DNA of 64,000 nt from Notolepis coatsorum (lineage: Eukaryota > Chordata > Actinopteri > Aulopiformes > Paralepididae). Of this stretch, positions 10,706 to 22,866 are shown one piece after another. Position 1 is the first letter of the stretch, and the number at the start of each line of letters is the position of its first letter. The notes under the pieces are model-generated. The model was not told where the DNA came from, made no database searches, and worked only from the letters and a program-made list of their open reading frames with translations. The translations under genes were made by a program, and so were the position numbers. The stretch covers positions 18,458,783 through 18,522,782 of the forward strand of contig OZ020593.1 in assembly GCA_963971535.1 (NCBI GenBank), written 5' to 3'.

Positions 10706-13700
10706 GTGGATAAACAGTGCAGCTCTAGTAGAGAGCGCTTGGCTCTCTGGATAAACAGTGTAGTGTTGTCAAAAATATCGAAAAATCTATACATATCGAT
10801 TCTGAATATTTAAAACGGTTTCAATACTCATTTCCCCGAAATATCGATATTTAATTATTAAAAAAAATATAAAAATTATAAGGAAGTTGCATTGTTCATT
10901 TCAATACCTGTAATAGTACAGTAGTCCACACACACACATGTGCATTCAGTTAAGTTGGAATATGACTGTAATACAAACAGTTCAGTTTGTCAGGTACATG
11001 CAACACAGATTACAGTGTTTACATCTGTCTGCTTGAGAAAATACCATGTTCTGCAATAAAAATTATTGAAAGTGTTATTTTTAAATGTGTGATCTAAAGA
11101 TAAACAAAGGGTTTTAAAAGTGTTATATTTATCTTATCGTATAGTACCAGAGAGAAGCTGAGGAGAATCAACCAGCAACAAAAGCAAAATTTATATATAT
11201 ATATATTTTTTTTTACATTTTAAGATTGAACCTTTTTCCCTGTGGTATCAAAAATGGTATCGAATATCGATACTTTTCAAGGTATCGTATCGAAGTTCGA
11301 AATTCCAGTATCGTGACAACACTAATACAGTGCAGCTCTAGTAGAGCGCTTGGCTCTCTGGATAAACAGTGCAGCTCTAGTAGAGCGCTTGGCCCTCTGG
11401 ATATACAGTGCAGCTCTAGTAGAGCGCTTGGCCCTCTGGATAAACAGTGTAGCTCTATAGAGCGCTTGGCGCTCTGGATAAACAGTGTAGCTCTGGTAGA
11501 GCGCTTGGCCCTCTGGATAAACAGTGTAGCTCTATAGAGAGCTTGGCCCTCTGGATAAACAGTGCAGCTCTAGTAGAGAGCGCTTGGCCCTCTGGATATA
11601 CAGTGCAGCTCTAGTAGAGGGCTTGGCCCTCTGGATAAACAGTGCAGCTCTAGTAGAGCGCTTGGCCCTCTGGATAAACAGTGCAGCTCTAGTAGAGCGC
11701 TTGGCCCTCTGGATAAACAGTGTAGCTCTATAGAGCGCTTGGCTCTCTGGATAAACAGTGTAGCTCTGGTAGAGCGCTTGGCCCTCTGGATAAACAGTGT
11801 AGCTCTGGTAGAGCGCTTGGCTCTCTGGATAAACAGTGTAGCTCTAGTAGAGCGCTTGGCCCTCTGGATAAACAGTGTAGCTCTATAGAGAGCTTGGCCC
11901 TCTGGATAAACAGTGCAGCTCTAGTAGAGAGCGCTTGGCCCTCTGGATAAACAGTGCAGCTCTAGTAGAGAGCGCTTGGCTCTCTGGATAAACAGTGCAG
12001 CTCTATAGAGCGCTTGGCCCTCTGGATAAACAGTGCAGCTCTATAGAGCGCTTGGCCTTCTGGATAAACAGTGCAGCTCTATAGAGAGCGCTTGGCCCTC
12101 TGGATAAACAGTGTAGCTCTATAGAGCGCTTGGCCCTCTGGATAAACAGTGTAGCTCTATAGAGCGCTTGGCCCTCTGGATAAACAGTGCAGCTCTATAG
12201 AGCGCTTGGCTCTCTGGATAAACAGTGTAGCTCTAGTAGAGCGCTTGGCCCTCTGGATAAACAGTGCAGCTCTAGTAGAGCGCTTGGCTCTCTGGATAAA
12301 CAGTGCAGCTCTATAGAGCGCTTGGCCCTCTGGATAAACAGTGTAGCTCTATAGAGCGCTTGGCCCTCTGGATAAACAGTGTAGCTCTAGTAGAGCGCTT
12401 GGCCCTCTGGATAAACAGTGTAGCTCTAGTAGAGAGCGCTTGGCCCTCTGGATAAACAGTGCAGCTCTAGTAGAGAGCGCTTGGCTCTCTGGATAAACAG
12501 TGCAGCTCTAGTAGAGCGCTTGGCTCTCTGGATAAACAGTGTAGCTCTAGTAGAGAGCGCTTGGCCCTCTGGATAAACAGTGCAGCTCTAGTAGAGCGCT
12601 TGGCTCTCTGGATAAACAGTGCAGCTCTAGTAGAGAGCGCTTGGCCCTCTGGATAAACAGTGTAGCTCTATAGAGCGCTTGGCCCTCTGGATAAACAGTG
12701 CAGCTCTAGTAGAGAGCGCTTGGCCCTCTGGATAAACAGTGCAGCTCTAGCTTGGCCCTCTGGATAAACAGTGCAGCTCTAGTAGAGAGCGCTTGGCCCT
12801 CTGGATAAACAGTGCAGCTCTAGTAGAGAGCGCTTGGCCCTCTGGATAAACAGTGCAGCTCTAGCTTGGCCCTCTGGATAAACAGTGCAGCTCTATAGAG
12901 CGCTTGACCCTCTGGATAAACAGTGCAGCTCTAGTAGAGAGCGCTTGGCCCTCTGGATAAACAGTGCAGCTCTAGCTTGGCCCTCTGGATAAACAGTGCA
13001 GCTCTAGTAGAGAGCGCTTGACTCTCTGGATAAACAGTGCAGCTCTAGTAGAGAGCGCTTGGCCCTCTGGATAAACAGTGCAGCTCTATAGAGCGCTTGG
13101 CCCTCTGGATAAACAGTGCAGCTCTAGTAGAGAGCGCTTGGCCCTCTGGATAAACAGTGCAGCTCTAGTAGAGAGCGCTTGGCCCTCTGGATAAACAGTG
13201 TAAGCTCTATAGAGTGCTTGGCCCTCTGGATAAACAGTGTAGCTCTATAGAGCGCTTGGCCCTCTGGATAAACAGTGTAGCTCTATAGAGAGCTTGGCCC
13301 TCTGGATAAACAGTGCAGCTCTAGTAGAGCGCTTGGCCCTCTGGATAAACAGTGCAGCTCTAGTAGAGCGCTTGGCTCTCTGGATAAACAGTGCAGCTCT
13401 AGTAGAGCACTTGGCTCTCTGGATAAACAGTGTAGCTCTAGTGGAGAGCGCTTGGCCCTCTGGATAAACAGTGCAGCTCTAGTAGAGAGCGCTTGGCCCT
13501 CTGGATAAACAGTGTAGCTCTATAGAACGCTTGGCCCTCTGGATAAACAGTGCAGCTCTATAGAGCGATTGGCCCTCTGGATAAACAGTGCAGCTCTATA
13601 GAGCGCTTGGCTCTCTGGATAAACAGTGCAGCTCTAGTAGAGAGCGCTTGGCCCTCTGGATAAACAGTGCAGCTCTATAGAGCGCTTGGCTCTCTGGATA

Positions 13701-13882
13701 AACAGTGCAGCTCTATAGAGCGCTTGGCCCTCTGGATAAACAGTGCAGCTCTATAGAGCGATTGGCCCTCTGGATAAACAGTGCAGCTCTAGTAGAGCGC
13801 TTGGCTCTCTGGATAAACAGTGCAGCTCTAGTAGAGCGCTTGGCCCTCTGGATAAACAGTGTAGCTCTAGTAGAGCGCTTGG
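10706..13882. repeat. ~39-bp minisatellite array (about 70 units)
   Basis: Units of 35-41 bp built as 'tggataaacagtgcagctct' plus 'agtagagcgcttggccctc'. Variants carry 'ctatagagcgc', 'ctagtagagcgc' or 'ctagtagagagcgc'. Many units hold the perfect palindrome gctctatagagc. The array is interrupted at 10761-11324 by a MITE and runs directly into a SINE head at 13883. Confidence 0.95.
10761..11324. mobile_element. hAT-like MITE inside the minisatellite
   Basis: Ends are 'tagtgttgtca' and 'tgacaacacta'. Flanked by aaacagtg and atacagtg (8 bp, one mismatch). The terminal regions are rich in 'atatcgat' motifs. It inserted after the array existed, because two array units precede it. Confidence 0.8.
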
Positions 13883-14130
13883 GGCGACAGTGGCTCAGGA
13901 GGTAGAGCAGTCGTCTGGCAATCCGGAGGTTCCCAGTTCGATTCCCGCTCCTCCCGGGTAGCGTGTCGATGTGTCCTTGAGCAAGACACTTAACCCCTAA
14001 TTGCTCCCGATGAGCAGGTTGGCACCTTGCATGGTCGCCTCCGCCGTCGGTGTGTGAATGTGTGAGTGAATGGGTAAAATGTGAGTAACAAATTGTAAAG
14101 CGCTTTGGATAAAAGCGCTATATAAAAAAG
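13883..14130 (+). mobile_element. tRNA-derived SINE (family A), full length
   Basis: A-box-like 'tggctcaggaggtagagcag' and B-box-like 'agttcgattccc' in the head. The body has 'gtccttgagcaagacactta'. The tail 'gcgctttggataaaagcgc' ends in tataaaaaa. Other copies: 4384, 27460(-), 38057, 52267(-). Confidence 0.85.
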
Positions 14131-14399
14131 CACAAAAAGTAAGATTTAAGACTTTTTAAGACCACTCTGAATATAATTTAATACCCATTTCACGGCACAT
14201 CCTGGTAAAAAAAAAAAGGGTATGAAGGAAATGTACTATGAAAGAAGTAATTCCATATGAATTGTTTTGCGAGGGAACCGATTGGCTATTACCGTGCTGC
14301 TTTGCAGCACAGACATTTCCCCCCAAACACATTTCAACGAGATACAGAGAAGTTACCGCAACATAGACGTAAATACCTCTAAAACTCCACCCCCCGTAT

Positions 14400-14795
14400 A
14401 CTTGCCCCCACTAGCCTGACTGTCCTGACTGTGTATACGTGTGCCTGCCTATGCAGTGCTTGTCCATGTACGGGTTTTGATTTGACCCTGTACACAATGT
14501 TTTTATAGATGCATGAATGTCTAGTGAGTGAATGTACAGAATATGTTTTAAATTGTTTTTATATTAGTTTTAAATTTTAATATCCTTCTATTTTTCCGTT
14601 TCTTTTCTGGCTTCAACATCTAGCCCAGAGACTACAGCTGAAAACTAGCAGCCCTGCTAAGTTCTAACGTTGGCATATTTACAGTTTTTCATTTGTATTC
14701 ATGTATAAATGTATAACTGTTGATTGATATGCACTGTCCCTGATCAAATAAACGGAGTGAATAAATAAATAAATCGAATAAATGTTTAAGAAGCC
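14400..14795 (+). mobile_element. LINE 3' UTR fragment
   Basis: Shares 'cccagagactacagctgaaa' and 'tggcatatttacagt' with the LINE 3' end at 51.78 kb. It finishes with an 'aataaataaataaat' tail. No coding part is left. Confidence 0.7.
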
Positions 14796-14799
14796 CTAT

Positions 14800-15129
14800 C
14801 AAAATCATATTTAAGATAATTTAAGCCATAGGGGGGGGGGGGAGAACGAGCAAGAGCATATGTATTGTATTGTATTTATTATGGGTAAATCTTTTAATCT
14901 ACATTTATTTTGATTTAAGTACTGGACTGTCATTATTGTTATTATTATGTCAATCATAGTCCTGTGATTTATTGTGGATTTCTACTGTTTATGTATTGTG
15001 TGTCTGGTTTTATGTAAAAAAAAGAAAAGAAAAAAAAGGCAAATAAAAAACATTTGTTCAAAAGAAATTATCATTTAACCCTAAAATTCTGGATCTTAAA
15101 TGTAAGACTTTTGAATGATTATGATGATT
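14800..15129. other. AT-rich stretch, no clear feature
   Basis: Contains a G-run at 14830-14841 and A-rich runs near 15015-15050. Probably more degraded repeat. Confidence 0.4.
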
Positions 15130-15145
15130 TTGGTGATGATGATGG

Positions 15146-15195
<50 letters not shown>

Positions 15196-15196
15196 T
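15130..15196. repeat. (GAT)n microsatellite
   Basis: About 20 GAT units ending roughly 19 nt from the donor of the TTLL11 exon at 15215-15310. Confidence 0.95.
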
Positions 15197-15214
15197 GGTG
15201 TTAAGTGGTCTCAC

Positions 15215-15310
15215 CTCCTGTTCGTGTTCGATCCTCATGCTGGGGTTGGCGTTGACCTCCATCAGCACAGGCTTCAGGTTCTTCATCAGCAGGATGTCAA
15301 ACCCCAAGAT
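15215..15310 (-). CDS. ttll11: TTLL11 exon with catalytic EVNANPS motif
   Basis: 96 nt, 32 codons, phase 0. It follows acceptor 'gtgtgtggcag', reads ILGFDILLMKNLKPVLMEVN then ANPSMRIEHEQE, and ends at donor GAG|GTGAGA. It continues in frame from the exon at 33058-33342 (..PTCFQ|ILGFD..). In the TTL/TTLL ATP-grasp fold, the Glu and Asn of 'EVNANPS' coordinate Mg2+-ATP, so this exon holds a catalytic core element of the glutamate ligase. Both key residues are present. The acceptor follows a (TG)n tract and the donor precedes (ATC)n on the sense strand. The intron before it is about 17.7 kb and contains all the large arrays. Confidence 0.93.
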
Positions 15311-15313
15311 CTG

Positions 15314-15340
15314 CCACACACACACACACACACACACACA
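15314..15340. repeat. (CA)n tract at TTLL11 acceptor
   Basis: Starts two bases from the acceptor AG of the 15215-15310 exon. Reads (TG)n on the sense strand. Confidence 0.9.
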
Positions 15341-15364
15341 TGGACACACACACAGACACATAAT

Positions 15365-15445
15365 CACAGTAATTTAGCTGACGCTATTATCTAAAGTGAC
15401 TTACAAACTGTGTACAACAAAGCCAGCAAGGCGTAGTACACCTCT
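15365..15445 (-). mobile_element. L2-type tail fragment
   Basis: 'atttagctgacgctattatc' and 'aaagtgacttacaaactg' are a degraded reversed copy of the UnaL2-like tail. Confidence 0.5.
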
Positions 15446-15474
15446 GGCGGTCAAGGGTAAGTGGTATTGTTCAC

Positions 15475-15667
<193 letters not shown>

Positions 15668-15856
15668 AGATAATGTTCCTAGCTAATGTTCTACACTACA
15701 CGCTCATGTAATGTCATCTCTTGGCGCACTGAATACTTATGCTTGTGTGTTAATTACAGTTAATATATTAATTATGATTAAACGATGCAGGTGAAAAAAT
15801 GGCATATTAGCATAAATATGCACGGACGGAGGGATAGCGTTAGCGTAGTTTTGGAG

Positions 15857-18392
15857 TCAGTAAGTGATGTAGTTGGTACAGTAAGTGATGTAGTTGGTAC
15901 AGTAAGTGATGTAGTTGGTACAGTAAGTGATATAGTTGGTACAGTGAGTGATATAGTTGGTACAGTAAGTGATATAGTTGGTACAGTGAGTGATATAGTT
16001 GGTACAGTGAGTGATATAGTTGGTACAGTAAGTGATATAGTTGCTACAGTGAGTGATATAGTTGGTACAGTAAGTGATATAGTTGCTATAGTAAGTGATA
16101 TAGTTGCTACAGTAAGTGATATAGTAAGTGATATAGTTGCTACAGTAAGTGATATAGTTGGTACAGTGAGTGATATAGTTGCTACAGTAAGTGATATAGT
16201 TGGTACAGTGAGTGATATAGTTGGTACAGTAAGTGATATAGTTGGTACAGTAAGTGATATAGTTGCTACAGTGAGTGATATAGTTGGTACAGTGAGTGAT
16301 ATAGTTGCTACAGTAAGTGATACAGTAAGTGATATAGTTGCTACAGTAAGTGATATAGTTGAGTGATATAGTTGCTACAGTAAGTGATATAGTTGGTACA
16401 GTAAGTGATATAGTTGAGTGATATAGTTGGTACAGTGAGTGATATAGTTGGTACAGTAAGTGATATAGTTGGTACAGTGAGTGATATAGTTGCTACAGTA
16501 AGTGATATAGTTGCTACAGTGAGTGATATAGTTGGTACAGTAAGTGATATAGTTGAGTGATATAGTTGCTACAGTAAGTGATATAGTTGGTACAGTAAGT
16601 GATATAGTTGAGTGATATAGTTGCTACAGTAAGTGATATAGTTGGTACAGTAAGTGATATAGTTGGTACAGTAAGTGATATAGTTGCTACAGTGAGTGAT
16701 ATAGTTGAGTGATATAGTTGCTACAGTAAGTGATATAGTTGGTACAGTAAGTGATATAGTTGCTACAGTAAGTGATATAGTTGGTACAGTAAGTGATATA
16801 GTTGGTACAGTAAGTGATACAGTAAGTGATATAGTTGGTACAGTAAGTGATATAGTTGGTACAGTAAGCGATATAGTTGGTACAGTAAGTGATACAGTAA
16901 GTGATATAGTTGGTACAGTAAGTGATATAGTTGCTACAGTAAGTGATATAGTTGGTACAGTGAGTGATATAGTTGCTACAGTAAGTGATATAGTTGGTAC
17001 AGTAAGTGATATAGTTGAGTGATATAGTTGCTACAGTAAGTGATATAGTTGGTACAGTAAGTGATATAGTTGGTACAGTAAGTGATATAGTTGCTACAGT
17101 GAGTGATATAGTTGAGTGATATAGTTGCTACAGTAAGTGATATAGTTGGTACAGTAAGTGATATAGTTGCTACAGTAAGTGATATAGTTGGTACAGTAAG
17201 TGATATAGTTGGTACAGTAAGTGATACAGTAAGTGATATAGTTGGTACAGTAAGTGATATAGTTGGTACAGTAAGCGATATAGTTGGTACAGTAAGTGAT
17301 ACAGTAAGTGATATAGTTGGTACAGTAAGTGATATAGTTGCTACAGTAAGTGATATAGTTGGTACAGTGAGTGATATAGTTGCTACAGTAAGTGATATAG
17401 TTGGTACAGTAAGTGATATAGTTGAGTGATATAGTTGCTACAGTAAGTGATATAGTTGGTACAGTAAGTGATATAGTTGCTACAGTGAGTGACATAGTTG
17501 AGTGATATAGTTGCTACAGTAAGTGATATAGTTGGTACAGTAAGTGATATAGTTGCTACAGTAAGTGATATAGTTGCTACAGTAAGTGATATAGTTGGTA
17601 CAGTAAGTGATATAGTTGCTACAGTAAGTGATATAGTTGGTACAGTGAGTGATATAGTTGGTACAGTAAGTGATATAGTTGAGTGATATAGTTGCTACAG
17701 TAAGTGATATAGTTGGTACAGTAAGTGATATAGTTGGTACAGTAAGTGATATAGTTGCTACAGTAAGTGATATAGTTGGTACAGTAAGTGATATAGTTGG
17801 TACAGTAAGTGATATAGTTGGTACAGTGAGTGATATAGTTGCTACAGTGAGTGATATAGTTGGTACAGTAAGTGATACAGTAAGTGATATAGTTGCTACA
17901 GTAAGTGATATAGTTGGTACAGTGAGTGATATAGTTGCTACAGTAAGTGATATAGTTGCTACAGTAAGTGATATAGTTGCTACAGTAAGTGATATAGTTG
18001 GTACAGTGAGTGATATAGTTGCTACAGTAAGTGATATAGTTGGTACAGTAAGTGATATAGTTGCTACAGTAAGTGATATAGTTGCTACAGTAAGTGATAT
18101 AGTTGGTACAGTGAGTGATATAGTTGCTACAGTAAGTGATATAGTTGGTACAGTAAGTGATATAGTTGCTACAGTAAGTGATGTAGTTGGTACAGTAAGT
18201 GATATACAGTAGTTGCTACAGTGAGTGATATAGTTGCTACAGTAAGTGATGTAGTTGGTACAGTGAGTGATATAGTTGCTACAGTAAGTGATGTAGTTGG
18301 TACAGTGAGTGATATAGTTGGTACAGTAAGTGATAAAGTTGCTACAGTGAGTGATATAGTTGCTACAGTGAGTGATATAGTAAGTGATATAT
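15857..18392. repeat. 21-bp minisatellite array (about 120 units)
   Basis: Unit 'gtaagtgatatagttggtac' plus a. Common variants are gttgct/gttggt and gtaagt/gtgagt, with occasional shortened units. Because 21 is a multiple of three, long (SDIVGTV)n frames appear, but there is no other sign of coding. The block 16705-17111 is repeated at 17112-17518 (407-bp higher-order repeat). Confidence 0.95.
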
Positions 18393-18491
18393 GGAACAAA
18401 ATAAGAGTTTTGATTGATTTATTACAGGTAAAAGCCCCTGTAAGCCATTTCCATCACTGGTAAACATAATTCCCATAAAACACAGAGATTG

Positions 18492-18841
18492 ACACCTGGC
18501 ATCAGCGTGTGATCTGTATCTGGATAATATTCTGTATCTGGATAATGAAAAACGCATGTTACTGGAACACGCCGACATTATGGTTAACACGCTTACCGTC
18601 TTCTCCAGAGTCTGACAAGAATTTCTTCTTGTGCATTTAGTAGAAAGCTATCCAGCTTGTGAAAGCTATCCATAATTTGTGCTGAGCTAGTCTAGCTGGA
18701 TAGCTTTCTACTAAATGCACAAGAAGAAATTCTTGTCAGACTCTGGAGAAGACGGTAAGTGCATTAACCATAATGTTGGCGTGTTCCACTAACATGTTTT
18801 TCATTATCCAGATACAGAATATTATCGCCGATACCAGGTGT
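18492..18841. repeat. 350-bp long inverted repeat (hairpin)
   Basis: Arms of about 150-165 bp around a 36-nt loop (18658-18693). The inner 66 bp (18592-18657 and 18694-18759) are a perfect inverted match. The outer parts match with a few differences, ending in 'acacctggcatc' and 'gataccaggtgt'. It may be a foldback MITE, or it could be transcribed within the TTLL11 intron as a dsRNA hairpin. Confidence 0.85.
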
Positions 18842-18994
18842 AATGTGAATGGAATGTGATCAGATCCAGAGGTAGTCTGGCTCACATTGTCATTGTATGA
18901 TTGTATCTCAGGCAGAGTCAGCCAGGTGTAAATGGAATCCATACAGTAGTGTGTTCGCATTAGGGAAGGTTTCGTCTGACAAGTCTCTAGCTCT

Positions 18995-19320
18995 CTTAGA
19001 TTAGATTAGACTCAAATGTATTGTCATCATCATACACAGCACAAGTACAGTACGAACGAAAAGAAGTTTGGCATCCAACCAGACCAGTGCAAATGTAACA
19101 GTAATGAAATGCAATAACAATGTACAGGTGATTAAACTGGATATAAAATATAAACAGTACTACTGAGTAATAGTGCTAATTAGATGTACAGTATGTACAG
19201 TGTTACTAGTATTATTATGTACAGTCATACAGGTATAAAGACACTATGGTAGTAAGTCATACTGGCCAGCAGCGTAACTAGTAAGAGTAGGTAAGGGATA
19301 TGTACAGATATAGATATAGT
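18995..19320 (-). mobile_element. LINE 3' tail (tctaa)n type
   Basis: 'agattagattagactcaaat' then 'agaagtttggcatccaacca', continuing to 'tagtaagtcatactggccag'. Colinear with the copies at 52.0 and 52.9 kb in the opposite orientation. Confidence 0.8.
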
Positions 19321-19371
19321 ATCTACAGATATGTAAAAATTATTATAATGCAGGTATATACAGACAGATGT

Positions 19372-19373
<2 letters not shown>

Positions 19374-19450
<77 letters not shown>
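19374..19450. repeat. (TA)n microsatellite
   Basis: About 38 TA units. Confidence 0.95.
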
Positions 19451-19451
<1 letters not shown>

Positions 19452-20324
19452 GGTCTATACAGAATTATTGTACATGCTATTAAACAGAGTTATACGAGTT
19501 ATATGCATGTGTATAAATAGGTATATATAGAAAGGATTATATGCAGGTATATTCAAACAGATATGGATATCATATATATATGCTGTACATATATACAGCA
19601 TTGTTGTACATGCTATCATACAGATATACGGGTAGATTACAGTTTGTGGTAGGTAGGCATTGGATCTGAAAGTGGCACACTGGCGAAAAAAATTGCCAGT
19701 CAACAAAGTAAATTCGACTGGCCATAATGATGTTATCTCAGTCAACCCATAATGAATTCTCTGTGTGTTACCAAGACAACGGGCTGTGAACGTGAATCAA
19801 ACGTTAGCTTTGTGCACGCGAGGGTTTGTCTAGTGGGGATATATAACCGTTGGCTAGTACAGCGAAATGGAGTACCCCCCCCCCCACACACACACAGTTA
19901 ATGTGATTGCAGCGCCGGGGATTCGTTATTATTATTATGGGATGAGAGGTCGGTCAGACTGATGACCTTTTCGCCCTGGCCGCTTATTATGTGTTTACCT
20001 CTCTTACTGCATGCTGATGCTGGACCCACACAGTCAGGAGAGCCAGCTTGCTATTATCGTTCCGTGGGTCTCTGTGAGGAAGCCTATAGCCAGGTGCTGC
20101 AGCGCCAGCTATAAATGTGGTGCTGGAGGTAACTCCTGTCATGCTCTGCTGCTGAGACACCTGATGTACAAATCTGTGTCTGTCGTCTGAATGTGTCTCA
20201 GAACAGGATCATCATCCTGTTGCTGTCTCGACCGCGTCTCAGTGACATCATCAAGTTCCAGTCCTGTATCTGGAAGTATTGGTACAGTGCCCTGTTGTAG
20301 CGCTGCTATTGGTTTATGTTTTTT
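19451..20324. other. Unassigned stretch
   Basis: Several AT-rich partial repeats near 19500-19620, a C-run at about 19876, and otherwise single-copy-looking sequence. No coding exon was found. Confidence 0.4.
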
Positions 20325-20745
20325 TATTAGGGCTGGGACTTTATCGCATTAATTTCAATTAATTAACTACAGAAAGAATTAAAAGTTAAAAAAAATGTAT
20401 GCATTTAATCGCATGATGATTTTTCTTTATTGTGTACAAATGTTACCTTTCAAAGGAGACCAGACTCATGCATGTGCTATAAGTATAAAGTATAATAAAT
20501 CTCAAATAACTTTTTTTCTTAATCTGGTTTGTTCATAAAGCTAATACAGGATTGTGCTGCTTAAACGTATGTATAATGTATATTCATTGATTCACTCGTA
20601 TACCAAAATTCATTTGAATTGAAAAATGTTGCTTTTCGCATGAAATATTGATATGCGATTAAAATGGAATTAATTTCCATTAATTAACTATAAAGTCTCG
20701 AATTAATTCGATAAAAAAATTGTATCGAGTCCCACCACTACCTTT
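20325..20745. mobile_element. hAT-like MITE (gggctgggactttatcg type)
   Basis: Ends 'gggctgggactttatcg' and 'atcgagtcccaccacta' are imperfect inverted repeats. 'ttaattaacta' motifs sit inside both ends. It is inserted in a LINE 3' UTR that resumes at 20746. Confidence 0.6.
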
Positions 20746-21429
20746 TATTTATTGTGATGTAATTTGTTGATTATGTTTGTGTGTTTTTTACTCTGCGTGG
20801 ACCCTGTGTCTGTTAATAAAGATGATTGATTGATTGATCGACACCGACGGCCCGGGGGCCTGGGAGGAATCATACGACCCACTGACCTAGCTGTGTGTAT
20901 ATATTTCAATACAACCACGTGTGTCTCACTCCTATATTGACAAGCTAATCCATATTAGTTTGTTTTCATTCATTTGACATGCTCCACTTGACCTGGCAGC
21001 CGCGCAAACAGGGCAAACAGATGCCAGCCGGACGTTAGCCCCGTTTTAGCTTGGATTATGAATGAAAGCAATTTCAGAAAGTACCATTACCGACAACCAC
21101 ATTACTAAGTACAGACCGTTAGCCAAACATTGTTACATGTCACATAATGTACTCATATTAAGACAAAGTCTCTCTCCCTCTCTTCTCTCTCTCTCTCTTC
21201 TCTCCTCTCCTCCCTCTCTCCCTCATCCTACTATTCTCCGGTCAATAGCTCTTCCTCTCCTCCTCTCTGTATAAATGAATGTCTAGTTGTCTCGCTGACT
21301 GTAAATAGCTGCTAAGTAGGCTATAGGTCATCTGTCCTTCTGTTCGTCCTCCCCTCTCCCCTCCCCTCGTGCATAGCTGCAGCTGGCAGAGGCATTCAGT
21401 GGTTATCTGACCGAGGTTAAAGGGATAGT
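20746..21429. other. LINE tail remnant, CT-rich tract and unassigned DNA
   Basis: 'gtctgttaataaagatgatt' followed by (gatt)n at about 20810-20840 is a LINE 3' end. A CT-rich stretch runs from 21170 to 21260. The rest is unassigned. Confidence 0.5.
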
Positions 21430-21669
21430 TTCGATTTTTGGACCCCTAGTTTGTGACGACGACGCAGCCATATATCCATTCACAAAGCAGCACGTTCGGT
21501 TTTCATCAGGTCCCAGCGGCCTCTACAACTCAATTTAATTCAACTTAAAAAAAAAAAAAAATCCCCATAGCGAAATGGCGTGGGCTATAGGAGGGAGTTT
21601 GGCCAGTCCGCTCCAGAGAGTCACAATCGCGAGGGTTATATCCCCATGTTATCATTAAAACGTCAGTTA

Positions 21670-22150
21670 CCCTGGGCGGCTGATTGGCGCAGTGGGCAAG
21701 GCGCTCGCCTCTAACGCAGGAGACGCTGGGTTCGAGCCCAGCTCTCTGCGTTGCTACCGGCTGGCCAGTCGTTCATACTAACACAATTGGCAAGTGTTAG
21801 AGGGTGGGAAAAGCCGGTGGGTGGGGATTTGACGTTGTGGACAGCGACTCCTACAGGTCGGTTTGGTGACGCCGGTGTGACGGAAGCAGGAAGTGACGGG
21901 GGCAGCGTGAGCCTCCCACACGTTACTCCTCGCCACTGAGAGTTCGAGCTGCTGCGGTGAAAAGATGCGACAGGCTGCCTCCTCGTGTACCGGAGGGGAC
22001 ACGTGATGCAAGGCTTCTGTCCTCACTACAACCGGCCAGTGGGAGGCATAGTCGAGCAACGTTCAAGAGAGGGGAGGGAAGAATTGGATATACGAAATTG
22101 GGACGGGAGAAAAATAGAAAATGGGGAGAAAAAGTGGATAAAAAAAAAAG
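21670..22150 (+). mobile_element. tRNA-derived SINE (family B) with target duplication
   Basis: Head 'ttggcgcagtgggcaaggcg' (A box) and 'gggttcgagcccag' (B box). The body shares 'ttgtggacagcgactcctac' with other family B copies. The tail is A-rich. Flanked by 12-bp copies of aaacgtcagtta (21658-21669 and 22151-22162). Confidence 0.9.
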
Positions 22151-22162
22151 AAACGTCAGTTA

Positions 22163-22617
22163 GCGGCCGCCCTGTGTTGCTCGTTGGCTAATTTGGAGTT
22201 GCGTGGTGCCAGGGCTCTGGTCGCCGCGCCACAGCGGAGAAGCGCCCGTGTCTCGTCCTGGTCAGTAGTGTTTGAAAGGTCCGGCGAGCGTGAAACCCCG
22301 GCCTACTGGAATCCCAACGTAACATTGTTGGACGAGCTGTGATTTTCATTTTTTTGCTTGTGTGGATTATATATATATATATTTCTTTTTGGGCTTTGTA
22401 GTTTGTGGGCAGTGTGATCAAAGGTGCAGATGAGGGTCTGTATGGTCAGTAACATTATACGTCACAATGGTCAATAACACTTAGAATCTGAATATATACT
22501 ATGAGTAAGTAAAGTATACAGTATACTCAGGTGCAGTATACATAAGGTACCCTACGTACTGGCATGATATACGGCATACGTTATATGTTGTAGTCCGTGC
22601 ATATAGGAGACTTGGGA
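22163..22617. other. Interrupted older repeat and unassigned DNA
   Basis: Sequence after the SINE continues the element seen at 21430-21657 (start 'aaagggatagtttcga', a common fish repeat opening). No gene was found. Confidence 0.4.
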
Positions 22618-22866
22618 CTAGATCCACAAAGAATGGATTGCACGGTGCTAATTGCACCCTTACTTACAATTCATTATGAATTGAAAATGGGGGACCCTGA
22701 TGTAAACAAGACGAAAGTCTTTCTCTGGTCTGCATCCCCTTAACAATTGTGTGTATTGAGCCGTACTGTTGTACCCATTCTGCAATCTGTTAATAAAATG
22801 TTCATTCAATCAATCAATCTGCACGGGTGCAACTTGCTCCGTGCAATCCATTCTTTGTGGATCTAG
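22618..22866. mobile_element. Composite short element with LINE tail, copy 1
   Basis: Outer inverted ends are 'ctagatccacaaagaatgga' and 'tccattctttgtggatctag'. The middle contains 'tctggtctgcatccccttaa' and 'cccattctgcaatctgttaa', colinear with the 3' tail of the LINE at 39.5-39.66 kb. Other copies: 35614-35775 and 37851-38056. Confidence 0.75.

Noticed and set aside
15785-18463. Series of (SDIVGTV)n frames that look like a repetitive structural protein
   Set aside because: The 21-bp period keeps frames open on both strands. No start context, splice sites or flanking coding sequence, and it lies in a TTLL11 intron.
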